Notes: generated from the letters alone by a model not told the origin. Counted from the first letter of the stretch, positions 15,728 through 25,403 are shown. The stretch is 64,000 nucleotides of DNA from Patulibacter minatonensis DSM 18081 (GCF_000519325.1 NZ_KI912613.1:4872171-4936170); one strand, 5' to 3'. Numbers and translations are program-made.

Positions 15728-18013
15728 ATGCGTTCAACGAGCAGCCTCCGGCTGCGCACCCTCGGCATCGCCGCGGTCCTCACCGCGGCCGCCCTCCCGG
15801 CCGCGGCCGGCGCGGCACCCGCCACCCAGGCGGAGATCGACACCGCCGTCCAGAACGGCGCCGGCTGGGTCGTGAACCAGCAGGGCCGGACCACGACCGG
15901 AGCGCCCGGCGGAGCCACGAACGGCTCGCTCCCCGGCTTCCAGGGCAACTGGGTCATCACCTCGCTCGCCGCAGCGGGGATCAACGCCGCCGACGTCCAG
16001 AACCCGGGCGTCACCCAGAGCCTCCAGGATTGGCAGCAGGGGACCTACCCCGGAAGCTACGCGACGCTCCCGAACACCAACTCCGCCGGCGCGTTCGGTC
16101 GCGAGGCCCTGATCTCCTCCTCGGCCGGGATCCAGGTCACGAAGGTCACGCAGGACCTGAACATGACCGCGTCGCTGGCCAGTCGGTGGCGCAAGGCCAA
16201 CGGCGACTTCGGGGCGTTCGCACCCAACAGCGACGGCTTCGCGCTGCTGGCCACGAACAGCCTGTTCCTGCCCAAGGGCGTGCGGCAGAAGATCGTCGCC
16301 AACCTCCTGGCCGCGCAGAAGACGTCGACGACGCCGGACGCCCAGGGACGCACCGCGGTCGGCGGCTGGTCGTTCACCGCCGGCGCCACCGGCAACGGCG
16401 ACATCGACATGACCGGTGCCGTCCTCTCGATGGTGTGCCAGGAGGGCATGACGCCAGCCGACGCGCCGGTCGCGAAGGGCATCGACTTCCTGAAGCGTCG
16501 CCTGAACCCGACGACCGGCGGCTTCGGCGTCGCGAACGAGAACAGCATCCCGCCGAACAACCTGCCGTCCGCCGGCTGGGCGCTGATCGGCCTGAAGGCC
16601 TGCGGTGTCGATCCGCAGAGCGCCGAATGGACGACCCCGAACGACCAGAACCCGGTGAAGTTCATCCTCGGTCTGCAGCGCCTGTCCGGCACGAACACGA
16701 ACCCCGGCGAGGTCGGCTACGGCAGCTTCAAGTACGCCCCGACGACCGCGTATCCGGCGGGCGGCACCGACATGAACTCGGCCGAGGTCGCCGTCCGCGC
16801 GCTCTCGAACTTCCGCTGGTCGGCCCCCGCACCGGTCCGCGCGAACCCCACGAACCCTCGCCTGCGGCCCGCTCCCACGGTGACCGACGGCACGACCGTC
16901 CCGATCGCGCTGAGCGTCGACGCCGGCGACGGCGACGTGCGCTTCTGCGCCGTGCGGATCCCGTCAGGCGCGCCGCTGACCGACGTCCTGACCGCCGCGA
17001 AGGCGGCCTCGATTCCGACGGGCTGCGTCGACGACTTCACGACCTCCAAGGGCGTCGTGACGTCCGTCAACGGGAAGACTCTGCCCCCGGGGGCTCGCTG
17101 GCAGGTCCGCTTCCAGGCCAGCGCGCCGCAGCTCGCGGGTACGCAGGCAGTGCGCTTCGGTGGCGTCGTCGCGCTGGAGGTCGGCACCCCGGTCGCGGCT
17201 CCGGCGCCGGTGACGTTCGCCGAGCAGCCGCAGTCGACGATCTCGGCGGCCCGGACGGTGACGTTCACCGCCGGGCAGGACGCGATCGACGTGGCGCGCG
17301 CGTCGATCACCGGCACGCACGTCAGCGACTTCCTGGTGACCCGCGACGGGTGCGCCGAGGCCACCCTGAACACGAACGACACCTGCTCGATCGACATCCG
17401 GTTCGCACCGGGCGAGGCTGGTGCGCGCGCGGCCGCGGTGCGTCTGATCGGTGCGGGCGGCCAGCCGGTCTCCGCCGACGTCGCGCTGACCGGCACCGGT
17501 GGGGCACTCCCGAAGGGCGACACTGGCGCGCCGGGCACCCCGGGGACGAACGGTGCGCCGGGCGCGTCAGGCACGCAGGGCACGCCGGGGTCCGACGGCG
17601 CCAACGGCACGGACGGTGCAGACGGCTCGAACGGCACGAACGGTGCAGACGGCAAGAACGGCGCGCCAGGCGTCGCAGGGGCCACGGGCCCTGCCGGTCC
17701 CGCCGGTCTCGCGGGTGCCAAGGGCGACCGCGGCAACCGAGGCCCGGAGGGCGCCGACGCCGCCGTGCGATGCCGCCTGGTCCGAGGCAGCGCGTCGCGC
17801 ATCACCTGCACGGTTTCCGGCGAGAACGCCACGAACCGGACCGTCCGGGCCCGGTTGACTCGTCACGGCCGGACGTACGCGACCGGCACGGTGCGGCGCA
17901 CCCGGACGGAGCTCCGCCGCACCAGCGGCCGACGCCTCGTCGCCGGCTCGTACACGCTCCGCGTCGGTGCCGGCCGCCAGGCCTCGGCCCTGAAGGTCGT
18001 CGTCCCGCGTTGA
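15728..18013 (+). CDS. secreted alpha/alpha-toroid protein with collagen-like stalk, B12-regulated
   Basis: The 761-residue product begins with a signal peptide (cleavage near residue 30). A toroid domain follows over about residues 35-370, with repeat landmarks such as 'NGAGWVVNQQGR', 'GGWSFTAGATGNGDIDMTGA' and 'RRLNPTTGGFGV'. Two beta domains come next, the second (about 500-595) being of the choice-of-anchor/ASH type. A collagen-like Gly-X-Y segment spans about residues 597-680, and a 75-residue beta domain ends the chain. The ATG has AGGAG seven bases upstream. It lies behind its own cobalamin riboswitch and diverges from the B12 uptake operon, so it is probably a secreted or wall-associated capture protein. 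No LPXTG motif or transmembrane anchor is visible. Confidence 0.88.
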   Translation: MRSTSSLRLRTLGIAAVLTAAALPAAAGAAPATQAEIDTAVQNGAGWVVNQQGRTTTGAPGGATNGSLPGFQGNWVITSLAAAGINAADVQNPGVTQSLQDWQQGTYPGSYATLPNTNSAGAFGREALISSSAGIQVTKVTQDLNMTASLASRWRKANGDFGAFAPNSDGFALLATNSLFLPKGVRQKIVANLLAAQKTSTTPDAQGRTAVGGWSFTAGATGNGDIDMTGAVLSMVCQEGMTPADAPVAKGIDFLKRRLNPTTGGFGVANENSIPPNNLPSAGWALIGLKACGVDPQSAEWTTPNDQNPVKFILGLQRLSGTNTNPGEVGYGSFKYAPTTAYPAGGTDMNSAEVAVRALSNFRWSAPAPVRANPTNPRLRPAPTVTDGTTVPIALSVDAGDGDVRFCAVRIPSGAPLTDVLTAAKAASIPTGCVDDFTTSKGVVTSVNGKTLPPGARWQVRFQASAPQLAGTQAVRFGGVVALEVGTPVAAPAPVTFAEQPQSTISAARTVTFTAGQDAIDVARASITGTHVSDFLVTRDGCAEATLNTNDTCSIDIRFAPGEAGARAAAVRLIGAGGQPVSADVALTGTGGALPKGDTGAPGTPGTNGAPGASGTQGTPGSDGANGTDGADGSNGTNGADGKNGAPGVAGATGPAGPAGLAGAKGDRGNRGPEGADAAVRCRLVRGSASRITCTVSGENATNRTVRARLTRHGRTYATGTVRRTRTELRRTSGRRLVAGSYTLRVGAGRQASALKVVVPR

Positions 18014-18064
18014 GCGGCTAGCACGGGATCGCGAGCTCCCCGCCGCAGACCGGACCGGATACCG

Positions 18065-18086
18065 GGCGCGTCGTTCGCGACGCGCC
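18065..18086 (+). terminator. hairpin downstream of the toroid-collagen gene
   Basis: A perfect 9-bp stem GGCGCGTCG / CGACGCGCC closed by a TTCG tetraloop lies about 50 bases after the stop codon. There is no T-run, so it may be a terminator of the GC-rich type or an RNA 3'-end stabiliser. Confidence 0.5.
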
Positions 18087-18131
18087 GACCCGGGCTGCGG
18101 CTGGAGCGGCTCCTCACCGCAGCGGCGAGCC

Positions 18132-18356
18132 GTGCTGGGTTTGAGAGACAGCGTTGGGTCTGGTTTCGGGGAATCTAGTCTGCGCCGGTCGGGGTCGGCG
18201 GGGCGGGGCGCTGGGCGAGCCCGGAGGGCGAGTCCAGCGCCCCGCGACGCGTACGCCAAGGGCCAGAGGATCACGGGCTCGGTGCGGACCTCGGGATCGC
18301 CCTACGGCGACGTCACGTGCGACTCGGGCACGCAGACGTTCACGCTGAAGCGCTGA
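18132..18356 (+). pseudogene. possible remnant of a secreted-protein C-terminus
   Basis: The frame ends in a protein-like stretch ('GQRITGSVRTSGSPYGDVTC' and then a short strand before the stop), while the upstream half is Arg/Ser/Gly-rich and looks like out-of-frame sequence. No convincing start or ribosome-binding site is seen. It may be a decayed gene end. The surrounding 18087-18540 holds nothing else I can support. Confidence 0.25.
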
Positions 18357-18540
18357 CCTGCTGACCACGGAGGAGCGCGGATCGAGGACGGTCGGCACCC
18401 ACCGGCCGTCGTCGCGGATCGGGCGTCGACACGCCGGGAGCGACGTCGCAGCTCGCCGGCCAGCGGCACGAGGGCGTCGCGACGCCGCCCGTGCGAGCCG
18501 GTGTACGCAACTTCCTCCGCCGGCCCGGGTTCCCACTGCG

Positions 18541-19557
18541 ATGACGCACTCCCGAACCCCCGCCCTGGTGGCCGCACCGCTCGCCGGTGCCGCCCTCGTC
18601 GCCCTGCTCACCGCATCGACCGCGTCGGCCGCCGACCCGACGGTCATCGGGCAGTCGTTGCAGCCCGCGACGGTCGAGACCGCGCTGGTGGCGAGCATCG
18701 GCAACGCCCGGACCGCGTGGGCGACGCAGGACACGAGCCCGGGGCCGGGCGATGCCCCGGTCGTCCTCTGGACGACGGGATCATCCGACGGCCCGCGCAA
18801 GCTCGCGACCCTGACGGACGCGGCGAACAACGGCGTGGACGGCCTCGAGGTCGGGAGCGCGAAGGGCGGCGTGCCCGTCGCGTTCGTCGCCACGGAGCGT
18901 GCGAAGGACGACGCTCGCGATGACCTGCGACTCGTCCGCCTGGACACCGGGGCCGTGCACCGCATCCGGTCGACGTACCGCGGCCGGGAGATCGGCGGCG
19001 TCGGCATCGACCGCGGACGGCTCTACTTCACGACCCACCCGGCGAAGACGACGTCGCGCGAGCACTCGGTCCTCTGGCGCGCGACGCTGACCGGGACCAC
19101 GATCGGATCCGCGAAGAAGATCCGCACCTCGGCGCCCCGCGAGACCTGGCTCCGGGTGCTCGCCGACGGGGGCCGCGTGGCCGTCGAGAGCACGACCCCG
19201 GTCACGAACGGCGGGGGCGTCTACGCCCACCAGCGCTGGGCCTTCGGCACCCCCCGCGGCACGTGGCGGCGCACGCCGTTCGCGATCGCGTCGAACGGTT
19301 CCTTCTCGCCGATCCACGCCGCCGGCATCGACGGCACCCGCCTCATCACCGTGCGGGACCGGGTCGACGGGCAGGTCGTGACCAGCCTCCCGCTGTCGCG
19401 GAAGGACGAGACCGCCCGCATCACCGTCGGGCCCGACAGCGGGGACCTCGCCCAGCTCGTCCCGGCGTACCTCCCGGGCACCGGCGAGCTCCTGACCCGC
19501 AGCCTGGACGCCTCGGCGGCCCCCGCGATCGGGTACACGGAGAACCTCTTCCCGTAG
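18541..19557 (+). CDS. secreted protein of unknown function, probable beta-propeller-like fold
   Basis: The 338-residue product has a signal peptide (hydrophobic core followed by ASA near residue 30). Its mature chain is made of repeated strand-turn-strand units such as 'DDLRLVRLDTGAVHRI', 'GGVGIDRGRLYFTTH' and 'LLTRSLDASA'. That pattern is common in TolB/WD-like propellers, but no family-specific motif is recognised. There is no cysteine-rich or catalytic signature. The start is chosen as the first ATG giving a complete signal peptide; no strong ribosome-binding site is visible. Confidence 0.75.
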   Translation: MTHSRTPALVAAPLAGAALVALLTASTASAADPTVIGQSLQPATVETALVASIGNARTAWATQDTSPGPGDAPVVLWTTGSSDGPRKLATLTDAANNGVDGLEVGSAKGGVPVAFVATERAKDDARDDLRLVRLDTGAVHRIRSTYRGREIGGVGIDRGRLYFTTHPAKTTSREHSVLWRATLTGTTIGSAKKIRTSAPRETWLRVLADGGRVAVESTTPVTNGGGVYAHQRWAFGTPRGTWRRTPFAIASNGSFSPIHAAGIDGTRLITVRDRVDGQVVTSLPLSRKDETARITVGPDSGDLAQLVPAYLPGTGELLTRSLDASAAPAIGYTENLFP

Positions 19558-19710
19558 GGCGTCCGACAGCCGAAATCCTAGGGTCCGTGTCTAGGGGTCG
19601 AGGCATTGTGCGGCGCGCGGGGCGACGCGAAGCTGCGACGGACGCTCCCCCGCCCGCGAGGTCGGCCGGCGGAGCGAGCCCGACCTCGAGAAGAAGTGGT
19701 GTCCCCCGAC

Positions 19711-21138
19711 ATGAAGCACATGAAGAACGTCCTGCGGGCCGCCGCCGTGGCGGCAGCCCTCGGCGCCGCGGTCCCGGCGACCGCATCAGCCGCGACCGGC
19801 TCGATCCAGGGCACCGTCACCGCGGCCGCCGACGGCGGCGCGGTGTCGCAGTACACGGTCGACCTCTACGGCTCGAACCGGGTCAAGATCTCGTCGGTCT
19901 GCACCGACGGCACCGGGAAGTACGCGTTCTCGGGCCTCTCGAGCGGCTCGTACTACGTCTCGTACTCCGGCGATCCGGCGACCTGCGCACGGACGGGCTA
20001 CGCCCGCACCTGGTACGCGAACCGGCTGAACGCGAAGAACGCGACGGCCGTCGACGTGGTCGACGGCGCGGATCGCCCGAACATCGACGCGGCGCTCCAG
20101 ACCGAGGCGACGATCAGCGGCACGGTGACCGAGGCCGCGGGGAACGCGGGGCTCCCGGGCGTCTCGGCCCGCGTGTTCGACACCGACGGCGACGAGGTCA
20201 GCCGCGCCTGCACCGCGGCGAACGGCACCTATCGGGTCCACCGCCTGGCTCCCCTGCCGTGTCTGGTCCAGTTCGTCGCCGATCCCTCCTGTGGCCCGGT
20301 CGGCGCCTACGCGGCCCGCTACTACCGGACCGCGGACCTGGCCGGATCCGAGACGGCCGGCGGCGCCTCGGCCGTGGTCTCGGACTACGGCCAGGACAAG
20401 GGCGGGATCGACGTCCGCCTCGCGCTCCCCGGCCAGGCCCAGCGCACCCTCGCCGTGACCGTGACCGGGTCCGGGTTCGTCGGGGGCGCCGGCGGCGGCA
20501 TCTCGTGCCCCGGCACGTGCTCGGCCACCCGTCCGCAGGGCACCGTCGTCACGCTCACGCCGACCGCGGCACCCGGGTGGACGTTCACCGGCTGGACCGG
20601 CGCCTGCGCCGGTGCAGGCGCGTGCTCGGTGACGCTCGACGGCGACAAGGCCGTCGGCGCGACGTTCGCGACCACCGACCCCGGCGTGCCCGGCGGGGCC
20701 GCACCCGGTGGCGGTGCCGGGGCCGCGGGTGGCGGGACGACCGGCGGCGGGAGCACCACGCCTCCCGTGGTGGTCCCGCCCACGACCACGACGCCGACCC
20801 CCGGGGGCTCCGGCATCGCCGGGACGAAGCCCAAGTGCTCGGTCGCCGCGCCCTCGAGGGTCAAGCACGGCCGGTTCACCGTCGCGGTCCGCTGCGACCG
20901 GAAGGCCAAGCTCGTCGTCGGCGGCACCGTGAAGCTCAAGGTCGGCAGGAAGACGACGACCGTGAAGCTCGCGACGGCGACGAGCACGGCCACCACGAAG
21001 ACGGTGACGATCAGGCTGCCGGCGAAAGCGGCCCGTGCCCTGAAGGCGAAGGCCAAGCTGTCGGCGGCGCTCACCCTGCGCGCCACCACGGGCGCGGGGA
21101 CCACGACGGTCGGGAGGAAGGTCGCGCGGATCAGGTAG
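19711..21138 (+). CDS. secreted carboxypeptidase-regulatory-like / InlB-B-repeat protein
   Basis: The 475-residue product has a signal peptide (cleavage near ASA at about residue 27) followed by two carboxypeptidase regulatory-like beta-sandwich domains (about 30-115 and 125-235). A divergent InlB B-repeat follows (about 250-320, with 'TLTPTAAPGWTFTGWTGAC'). A Gly/Thr/Pro-rich spacer leads to a Lys-rich C-terminal beta domain. These are adhesion or surface-display modules without catalytic residues. An in-frame GTG at 19696 is an alternative start, but the ATG at 19711 gives a normal signal peptide. It is not in an obvious operon. Confidence 0.8.
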   Translation: MKHMKNVLRAAAVAAALGAAVPATASAATGSIQGTVTAAADGGAVSQYTVDLYGSNRVKISSVCTDGTGKYAFSGLSSGSYYVSYSGDPATCARTGYARTWYANRLNAKNATAVDVVDGADRPNIDAALQTEATISGTVTEAAGNAGLPGVSARVFDTDGDEVSRACTAANGTYRVHRLAPLPCLVQFVADPSCGPVGAYAARYYRTADLAGSETAGGASAVVSDYGQDKGGIDVRLALPGQAQRTLAVTVTGSGFVGGAGGGISCPGTCSATRPQGTVVTLTPTAAPGWTFTGWTGACAGAGACSVTLDGDKAVGATFATTDPGVPGGAAPGGGAGAAGGGTTGGGSTTPPVVVPPTTTTPTPGGSGIAGTKPKCSVAAPSRVKHGRFTVAVRCDRKAKLVVGGTVKLKVGRKTTTVKLATATSTATTKTVTIRLPAKAARALKAKAKLSAALTLRATTGAGTTTVGRKVARIR

Positions 21139-21302
21139 CCGGTCCCCCGCGCGGCCGTCCCTCACCGGAGGCCGCGGCGCGCAGCGAGGAGTCCGGTACC
21201 TGCGGGGTCGCCCCGGCCCGGAGGCGACTCCCGGCCGGGTGGCGCCTCCCCGCTCGAACTCGGCCGGCCCTCAGGTGGTGAGGGCCTAGGATCCCCGGGG
21301 AG

Positions 21303-24146
21303 ATGGCCGATCCCCCGAGTCCCCCTCGACTGCTCGAGCGCGGCCCGGAGCTCGACCTGCTCGACGGCGCCGTCGATCGCGCTGCCGCAGGCCGGCCCGG
21401 CCTGATCCTGATCGAGGGCCCCGGAGGCATCGGCAAGACCCGGTTGCTGACGGCGGCACGCGACCGCGCGATCGCGGCCGGGATGCTCGTGCTCGAGGCC
21501 CGTGGCAGCGAACGGGAGCACCGTCTGCCGTTCGGAGTCGTCGACCAGCTGTTCCCCGACCGGCGCGATGCCCGGTCGGGACCGACCGCGGCGGACCCGG
21601 GCGACGAGTCGTTCGTCGTCCTCGCCTCCCTCTTCCGCGAGACCGAAGCACTCGCGGTGCAGCGTCCGGTGATGCTCCTGATCGACGACCTGCACCTCTG
21701 CGACGAGCCGTCGCTGCTGTTCCTCGGGTACCTCACGCGTCGGCTCGGTCGTCTGCGGGCATCCGTGCTGGCCACGCTGCGGCCGTTCGAGCGCTCCGCG
21801 TCGGCCGCACTGCTCGGCGAGCTCGTCGGGGATCCGCTCACGACGTCGGTCCGGCCGGCCGCACTCAGCGACGCGGCCACGGCGGAGCTCTTGGAGGGCG
21901 CGCTCGACCAGGATGCGGACGCGACGTTCGCGGCGGCGTGCAGGGAGGCCACGGGTGGCAACCCGCTGCTCCTCGGCGAGCTCGTCAAGACGCTGCGGTC
22001 GGAGGCGGTCTCGCCGGTGGCCCGCGAGCTCGACGCGGTGAACGCGCTCGGCCCGCGGGCGGTGCTGCGGACCGTGCTCGTCCGCCTGGCCGGACTGCCG
22101 GCCGGGGCGACCGAGCTGGCGCGCGCGCTCGCGGTGCTCGGGAAGACCGCCGACCTGTCGCTCGCGGCCGCACTCGCCGGGCTCGACCCGGACGCCGCCG
22201 GCGCCGCGGCCACCGCGCTGATCGGCGCGGAGATCCTCGCCGACCAGGCCGGCACGACCTTCGTGCACCCGCTCGTCGAGTCCGCGATCTACGAGGACCT
22301 CCCCGCGCCGCAGCGGTCGCTGACGCACGGCGCCGCCGCCGACCTGCTCCGCGACCGCGGAAGGAGCGCGAACGCGATCGCCGCGCACCTCGTCCTGGCG
22401 CCACCCGACGGCCGGGCGGGGTCGTGCGACGTGCTCGCCGAGGCGGCCCGCGCCTCGCTGCACGCCGGCGCGCCCGCCGACGCCGCCCTGTTCCTCCGTC
22501 GTGCGATCGCCGAACCACCGCCCGAGGATCGTCGCGCCGAGTTCGCCGCGGCGCTCGCCCGGGCGACGATGCTCGTCGACGGCCCTGCGGCCGAACTCGA
22601 CCTGCGCGAGGCGCTGCGGCTCACCGACGACCCGGCCGAGCGCGTGTCGCTCCTGATCGACCTCGCCCGGCTGTTGATGTTCATCGACCGGGTCGACGAG
22701 AGCGTGCCGCTGCTGGAGCAGGCCGCCGCCGAGCTCCCGCCGGGGGCCGAGGACCTCGGTCGGATCGTCGCGACGACGACCCTGATGGCCCCGCTCTTCG
22801 ACCCGACGGTCACGCCGCCGGCAGACGTCGTCGCGCTCGGCCGCCGCCTGCCGCTGCAGCCCGGGATCGGCGCGAAGATGCTCGCCGCCCAGTCGGCCCG
22901 GAACTGGGCGTTCGACGGCGGGGCGGCCGACGACTGCGCCGCCCTCGCACTCGCCGCGCTGGACGGGGGCGACCTGGTGCGGGCCGACAGTGTGTTCCTC
23001 GCCGTCTCGGCGGTCTTCGTCCTCGAGATCGCCGACCGCCCCGAGGCCGACGCCGGTTGGGCCGCGATCGAGCGCGAGTGCGAGCTGCACGGCTCCCACC
23101 AGGCGCGGGTCGCGCTCAGCCTCTTCCGGGGCTACGGCCTCGTCCGCCGGGGCGAGCTGGCCGCCGCCGACGCGGCGCTCGACGACGCGCTCGAGGCGGC
23201 ACGCGACTGGAACGCCGTGCAGGGCGGCGTCCACGCCGCGGCGTTCCGGGCGCGCGTGCGGATCGAGCGCGACGACCTGGCCGGCGCCCGCGAGGCGCTG
23301 GAGAGCGTCCCGGCCCCGGACCGCCAGACCGACGAGGCCCGCATGTGGCTCGACAGCCGCGTCGCGTTGTTGAACGCGGAGTCGCGCCACGACGAGGCGC
23401 TCGCCGCGGCCGCCGAGCTCGAGCGCCGGTTCGCGTTCCTCCCCCACCTCCTCGACACCCCGGCGCTCGCGCACCGCGCCGTCGCGCTGCACGGACTCGG
23501 CCGCGACGCCGAGGCGCTCGTCGCCGCGCAGGGCGCGCTGGCGCAGGCGCGCACGTGGGGGTCACCCGGACTGGTCGGGCAGGCGCTGCGGATCCTCGGC
23601 AGCATCGAGGTCGGCGCGGCCGGCGGGACCGGGATCGCCGGCGCCGGGACCGTCAAGGCGAGCGATGGCGGGAGCGCCGAGGCGAGCGAGGGCGGGAGCG
23701 CCGAGACCGCCGAACCCGGGATCCCCCGGCTCCGTCAGGCGGTGGCGACGACCGACGGCACCCGGGCGCGCCTCGAGCACGCCAGGGCGCAGGTGGAGCT
23801 CGGTGCCGCGCTGCGCGCCGCGGACGCCACCGCCGACGCACGGCTCGCCCTCCGCGCCGGCCTCGAGCTCGCCGCGCGGCTCGGCGCGGGAGTCCTGGAG
23901 GCGCGGGCCCGTCGCGAGCTGTACGCCGCCGGCGGACGCCCGCGGACCACCGCGCTGACCGGCCCGGGATCGCTCACCGAGGCCGAGCGCCGGGTGGTCG
24001 AGCTGGCCGCCGACGGGCTCACGAACCGCGCGATCGGGGAGGCGCTGTTCGTGACGCGCAAGACCGTCGAGCTGCACCTCAGCAACGCGTACCGCAAGCT
24101 CGGCGTCGCCGGCCGGGGCGGGCTGGCCGGGGCGCTCAGGGCCTGA
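21303..24146 (+). CDS. LAL-type LuxR transcriptional regulator with AAA ATPase domain
   Basis: The 947-residue product is a large ATP-binding LuxR-family regulator. It has Walker A GPGGIGKT (39-46) and a Walker B-like 'MLLIDDLHLCD' (around 125), a long TPR-like helical middle and a C-terminal LuxR helix-turn-helix (about 890-935, 'NRAIGEALFVTRKTVELHLS'). A low-complexity Gly/Ala/Ser/Glu insertion lies near residue 780. A TAGGAT hexamer (21287-21292) ten bases before the ATG suggests a very short leader. The ligand and targets are unknown. It is convergent with the MpaB-like gene. Confidence 0.93.
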   Translation: MADPPSPPRLLERGPELDLLDGAVDRAAAGRPGLILIEGPGGIGKTRLLTAARDRAIAAGMLVLEARGSEREHRLPFGVVDQLFPDRRDARSGPTAADPGDESFVVLASLFRETEALAVQRPVMLLIDDLHLCDEPSLLFLGYLTRRLGRLRASVLATLRPFERSASAALLGELVGDPLTTSVRPAALSDAATAELLEGALDQDADATFAAACREATGGNPLLLGELVKTLRSEAVSPVARELDAVNALGPRAVLRTVLVRLAGLPAGATELARALAVLGKTADLSLAAALAGLDPDAAGAAATALIGAEILADQAGTTFVHPLVESAIYEDLPAPQRSLTHGAAADLLRDRGRSANAIAAHLVLAPPDGRAGSCDVLAEAARASLHAGAPADAALFLRRAIAEPPPEDRRAEFAAALARATMLVDGPAAELDLREALRLTDDPAERVSLLIDLARLLMFIDRVDESVPLLEQAAAELPPGAEDLGRIVATTTLMAPLFDPTVTPPADVVALGRRLPLQPGIGAKMLAAQSARNWAFDGGAADDCAALALAALDGGDLVRADSVFLAVSAVFVLEIADRPEADAGWAAIERECELHGSHQARVALSLFRGYGLVRRGELAAADAALDDALEAARDWNAVQGGVHAAAFRARVRIERDDLAGAREALESVPAPDRQTDEARMWLDSRVALLNAESRHDEALAAAAELERRFAFLPHLLDTPALAHRAVALHGLGRDAEALVAAQGALAQARTWGSPGLVGQALRILGSIEVGAAGGTGIAGAGTVKASDGGSAEASEGGSAETAEPGIPRLRQAVATTDGTRARLEHARAQVELGAALRAADATADARLALRAGLELAARLGAGVLEARARRELYAAGGRPRTTALTGPGSLTEAERRVVELAADGLTNRAIGEALFVTRKTVELHLSNAYRKLGVAGRGGLAGALRA

Positions 24147-24182
24147 CCGATCCCCGGACGTCGCCCGCGCTCCCGGGGACTC

Positions 24183-25355
24183 CTAGCCGACCGCCGCCCG
24201 CTCCGCCACCTCCGCCGGCACCGGCGCCGACGGCGTGAAGACGACCTGCGACTGGTCGTGGCCCAGCTCGGCGTAGAGCTCGCGCGGGGTCGGCGCCTCG
24301 TGGCGGCGGTAGGTCTCCTCGGGGCTCAGGACCTCGGAGGAGCGGGCCGGGATGCCGGCGAGGACCTGGCCCGCGACCGGGACGGTGTTCGGCGAGAGGG
24401 CCGACAGGAGGATGAGCTTCGCGCGGACCGACTTGTCGACCAGGGCGAAGGTGGCCTTCATGATCGGGCGGATCGCGACGTCGACCCAGCGAGGTTGGCT
24501 CAGGTTCGCGAGCCGGCGCTGGTAGCGGGGCATCGTCGAGAGGACCGCCGCGCGGAACATCCAGCCGGCGACGGTGAAGACCGGCTGGAAGACCCGCGGC
24601 ACGTCCGGCGCGAACGGGCCGAGGTCCATCAGGTGGGCCATCGCCTCCTGCGTGGCCTCGGACGCGGCCAGGCGCGGGCGCATGCGGTCGAAGTACTCGC
24701 GCACGCCGGCGCGGGTGATCGGCACCGTCTCGGGGTCGATCGTCTGCGCGTGGGCGGCGACGCGGCACTCCGCCCAGTACTGCGCCTCGTCCGCGGCGGA
24801 CAGGCGGCCCGGGCCGAAGACCTCGTACGTGTAGAGGATCGAGTGCCACGCCGTCATGTGGATGTACAGCTGCTGCTCGGGGTTGTTCGGATCCGAGAGC
24901 AGCCCCGAGACGGGGTCCGGCGCGGCGACGCGGGCGTGGACGCGGGTGAGGATCCCGGACGCCTTGGCGATCGACGCCGAGTCGCCGAAGAGGCACGTCG
25001 CGAAGTAGCGCAGCGTGCGGTCGTAGCGGACCTTCGGCTGCTGGTAGATCTTGCTGGAGACCTTCACCGGCGCGATGAGGAACGGGTCGAGCTCCTCCAC
25101 CACGACCGCGCGGCTGAAGCCGACGGTCATGCCCGTCGGGTACACCCACACGCGCCAGGCGACGGAGTCGGGGCCGAACCAGCCGTAGTCCTCCATCGGC
25201 GTGAGGTCGCGGGCACGCGGTGCGCGACGGCGGGCCTTCGCGTCGCCGGTCGTCGCCGGACCGGTGGCCGCGGGGCGGGCCGTGGCCCGTGCGGTCGCGG
25301 GCGGGTCGCCGAGCGGCGCGGCCTCGGGGGTCTCGGGAACGGTGGGCGTGGCCAT
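24183..25355 (-). CDS. MpaB/DUF2236 family oxygenase-like protein
   Basis: The 390-residue product has an Ala/Pro/Arg-rich N-terminal extension of about 50 residues and then the DUF2236 core. The core starts at 'GWFGPDSVAWRVWVYPTG', continues through 'GFSRAVVVEELDPFL' and includes conserved His/Arg motifs near 'YIHMTAWHSILYTYEVFGPG'. The family includes latex-clearing rubber oxygenase and MpaB, a haem-dependent oxygenase that cleaves a prenyl chain. The substrate here is unknown. The ATG follows AGGAGG-type sequence. A strong palindrome 49 bases upstream (25404-25429) suggests repressor control. Confidence 0.88.
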   Translation of the reverse strand: MATPTVPETPEAAPLGDPPATARATARPAATGPATTGDAKARRRAPRARDLTPMEDYGWFGPDSVAWRVWVYPTGMTVGFSRAVVVEELDPFLIAPVKVSSKIYQQPKVRYDRTLRYFATCLFGDSASIAKASGILTRVHARVAAPDPVSGLLSDPNNPEQQLYIHMTAWHSILYTYEVFGPGRLSAADEAQYWAECRVAAHAQTIDPETVPITRAGVREYFDRMRPRLAASEATQEAMAHLMDLGPFAPDVPRVFQPVFTVAGWMFRAAVLSTMPRYQRRLANLSQPRWVDVAIRPIMKATFALVDKSVRAKLILLSALSPNTVPVAGQVLAGIPARSSEVLSPEETYRRHEAPTPRELYAELGHDQSQVVFTPSAPVPAEVAERAAVG

Positions 25356-25403
25356 GGGGTCCTCCTGGGCGGTCGTCGGGCTCGGCGATGGCTGCCTACC
25401 CGA

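Noticed and set aside
17516-17766. Short periodic DNA repeats considered as a CRISPR-like or satellite array
   Set aside because: They are the 9-bp periodicity of in-frame Gly-X-Y codons in a collagen-like protein segment.
18014-18540. Search for a gene between the toroid-collagen gene and the next secreted protein
   Set aside because: Apart from a hairpin and a possible decayed C-terminus no frame has a start, ribosome-binding site and protein-like composition.
19263-21281. 672-codon frame on plus strand
   Set aside because: Out-of-frame shadow of the two secreted-protein genes; no signal peptide, domain or sensible composition.
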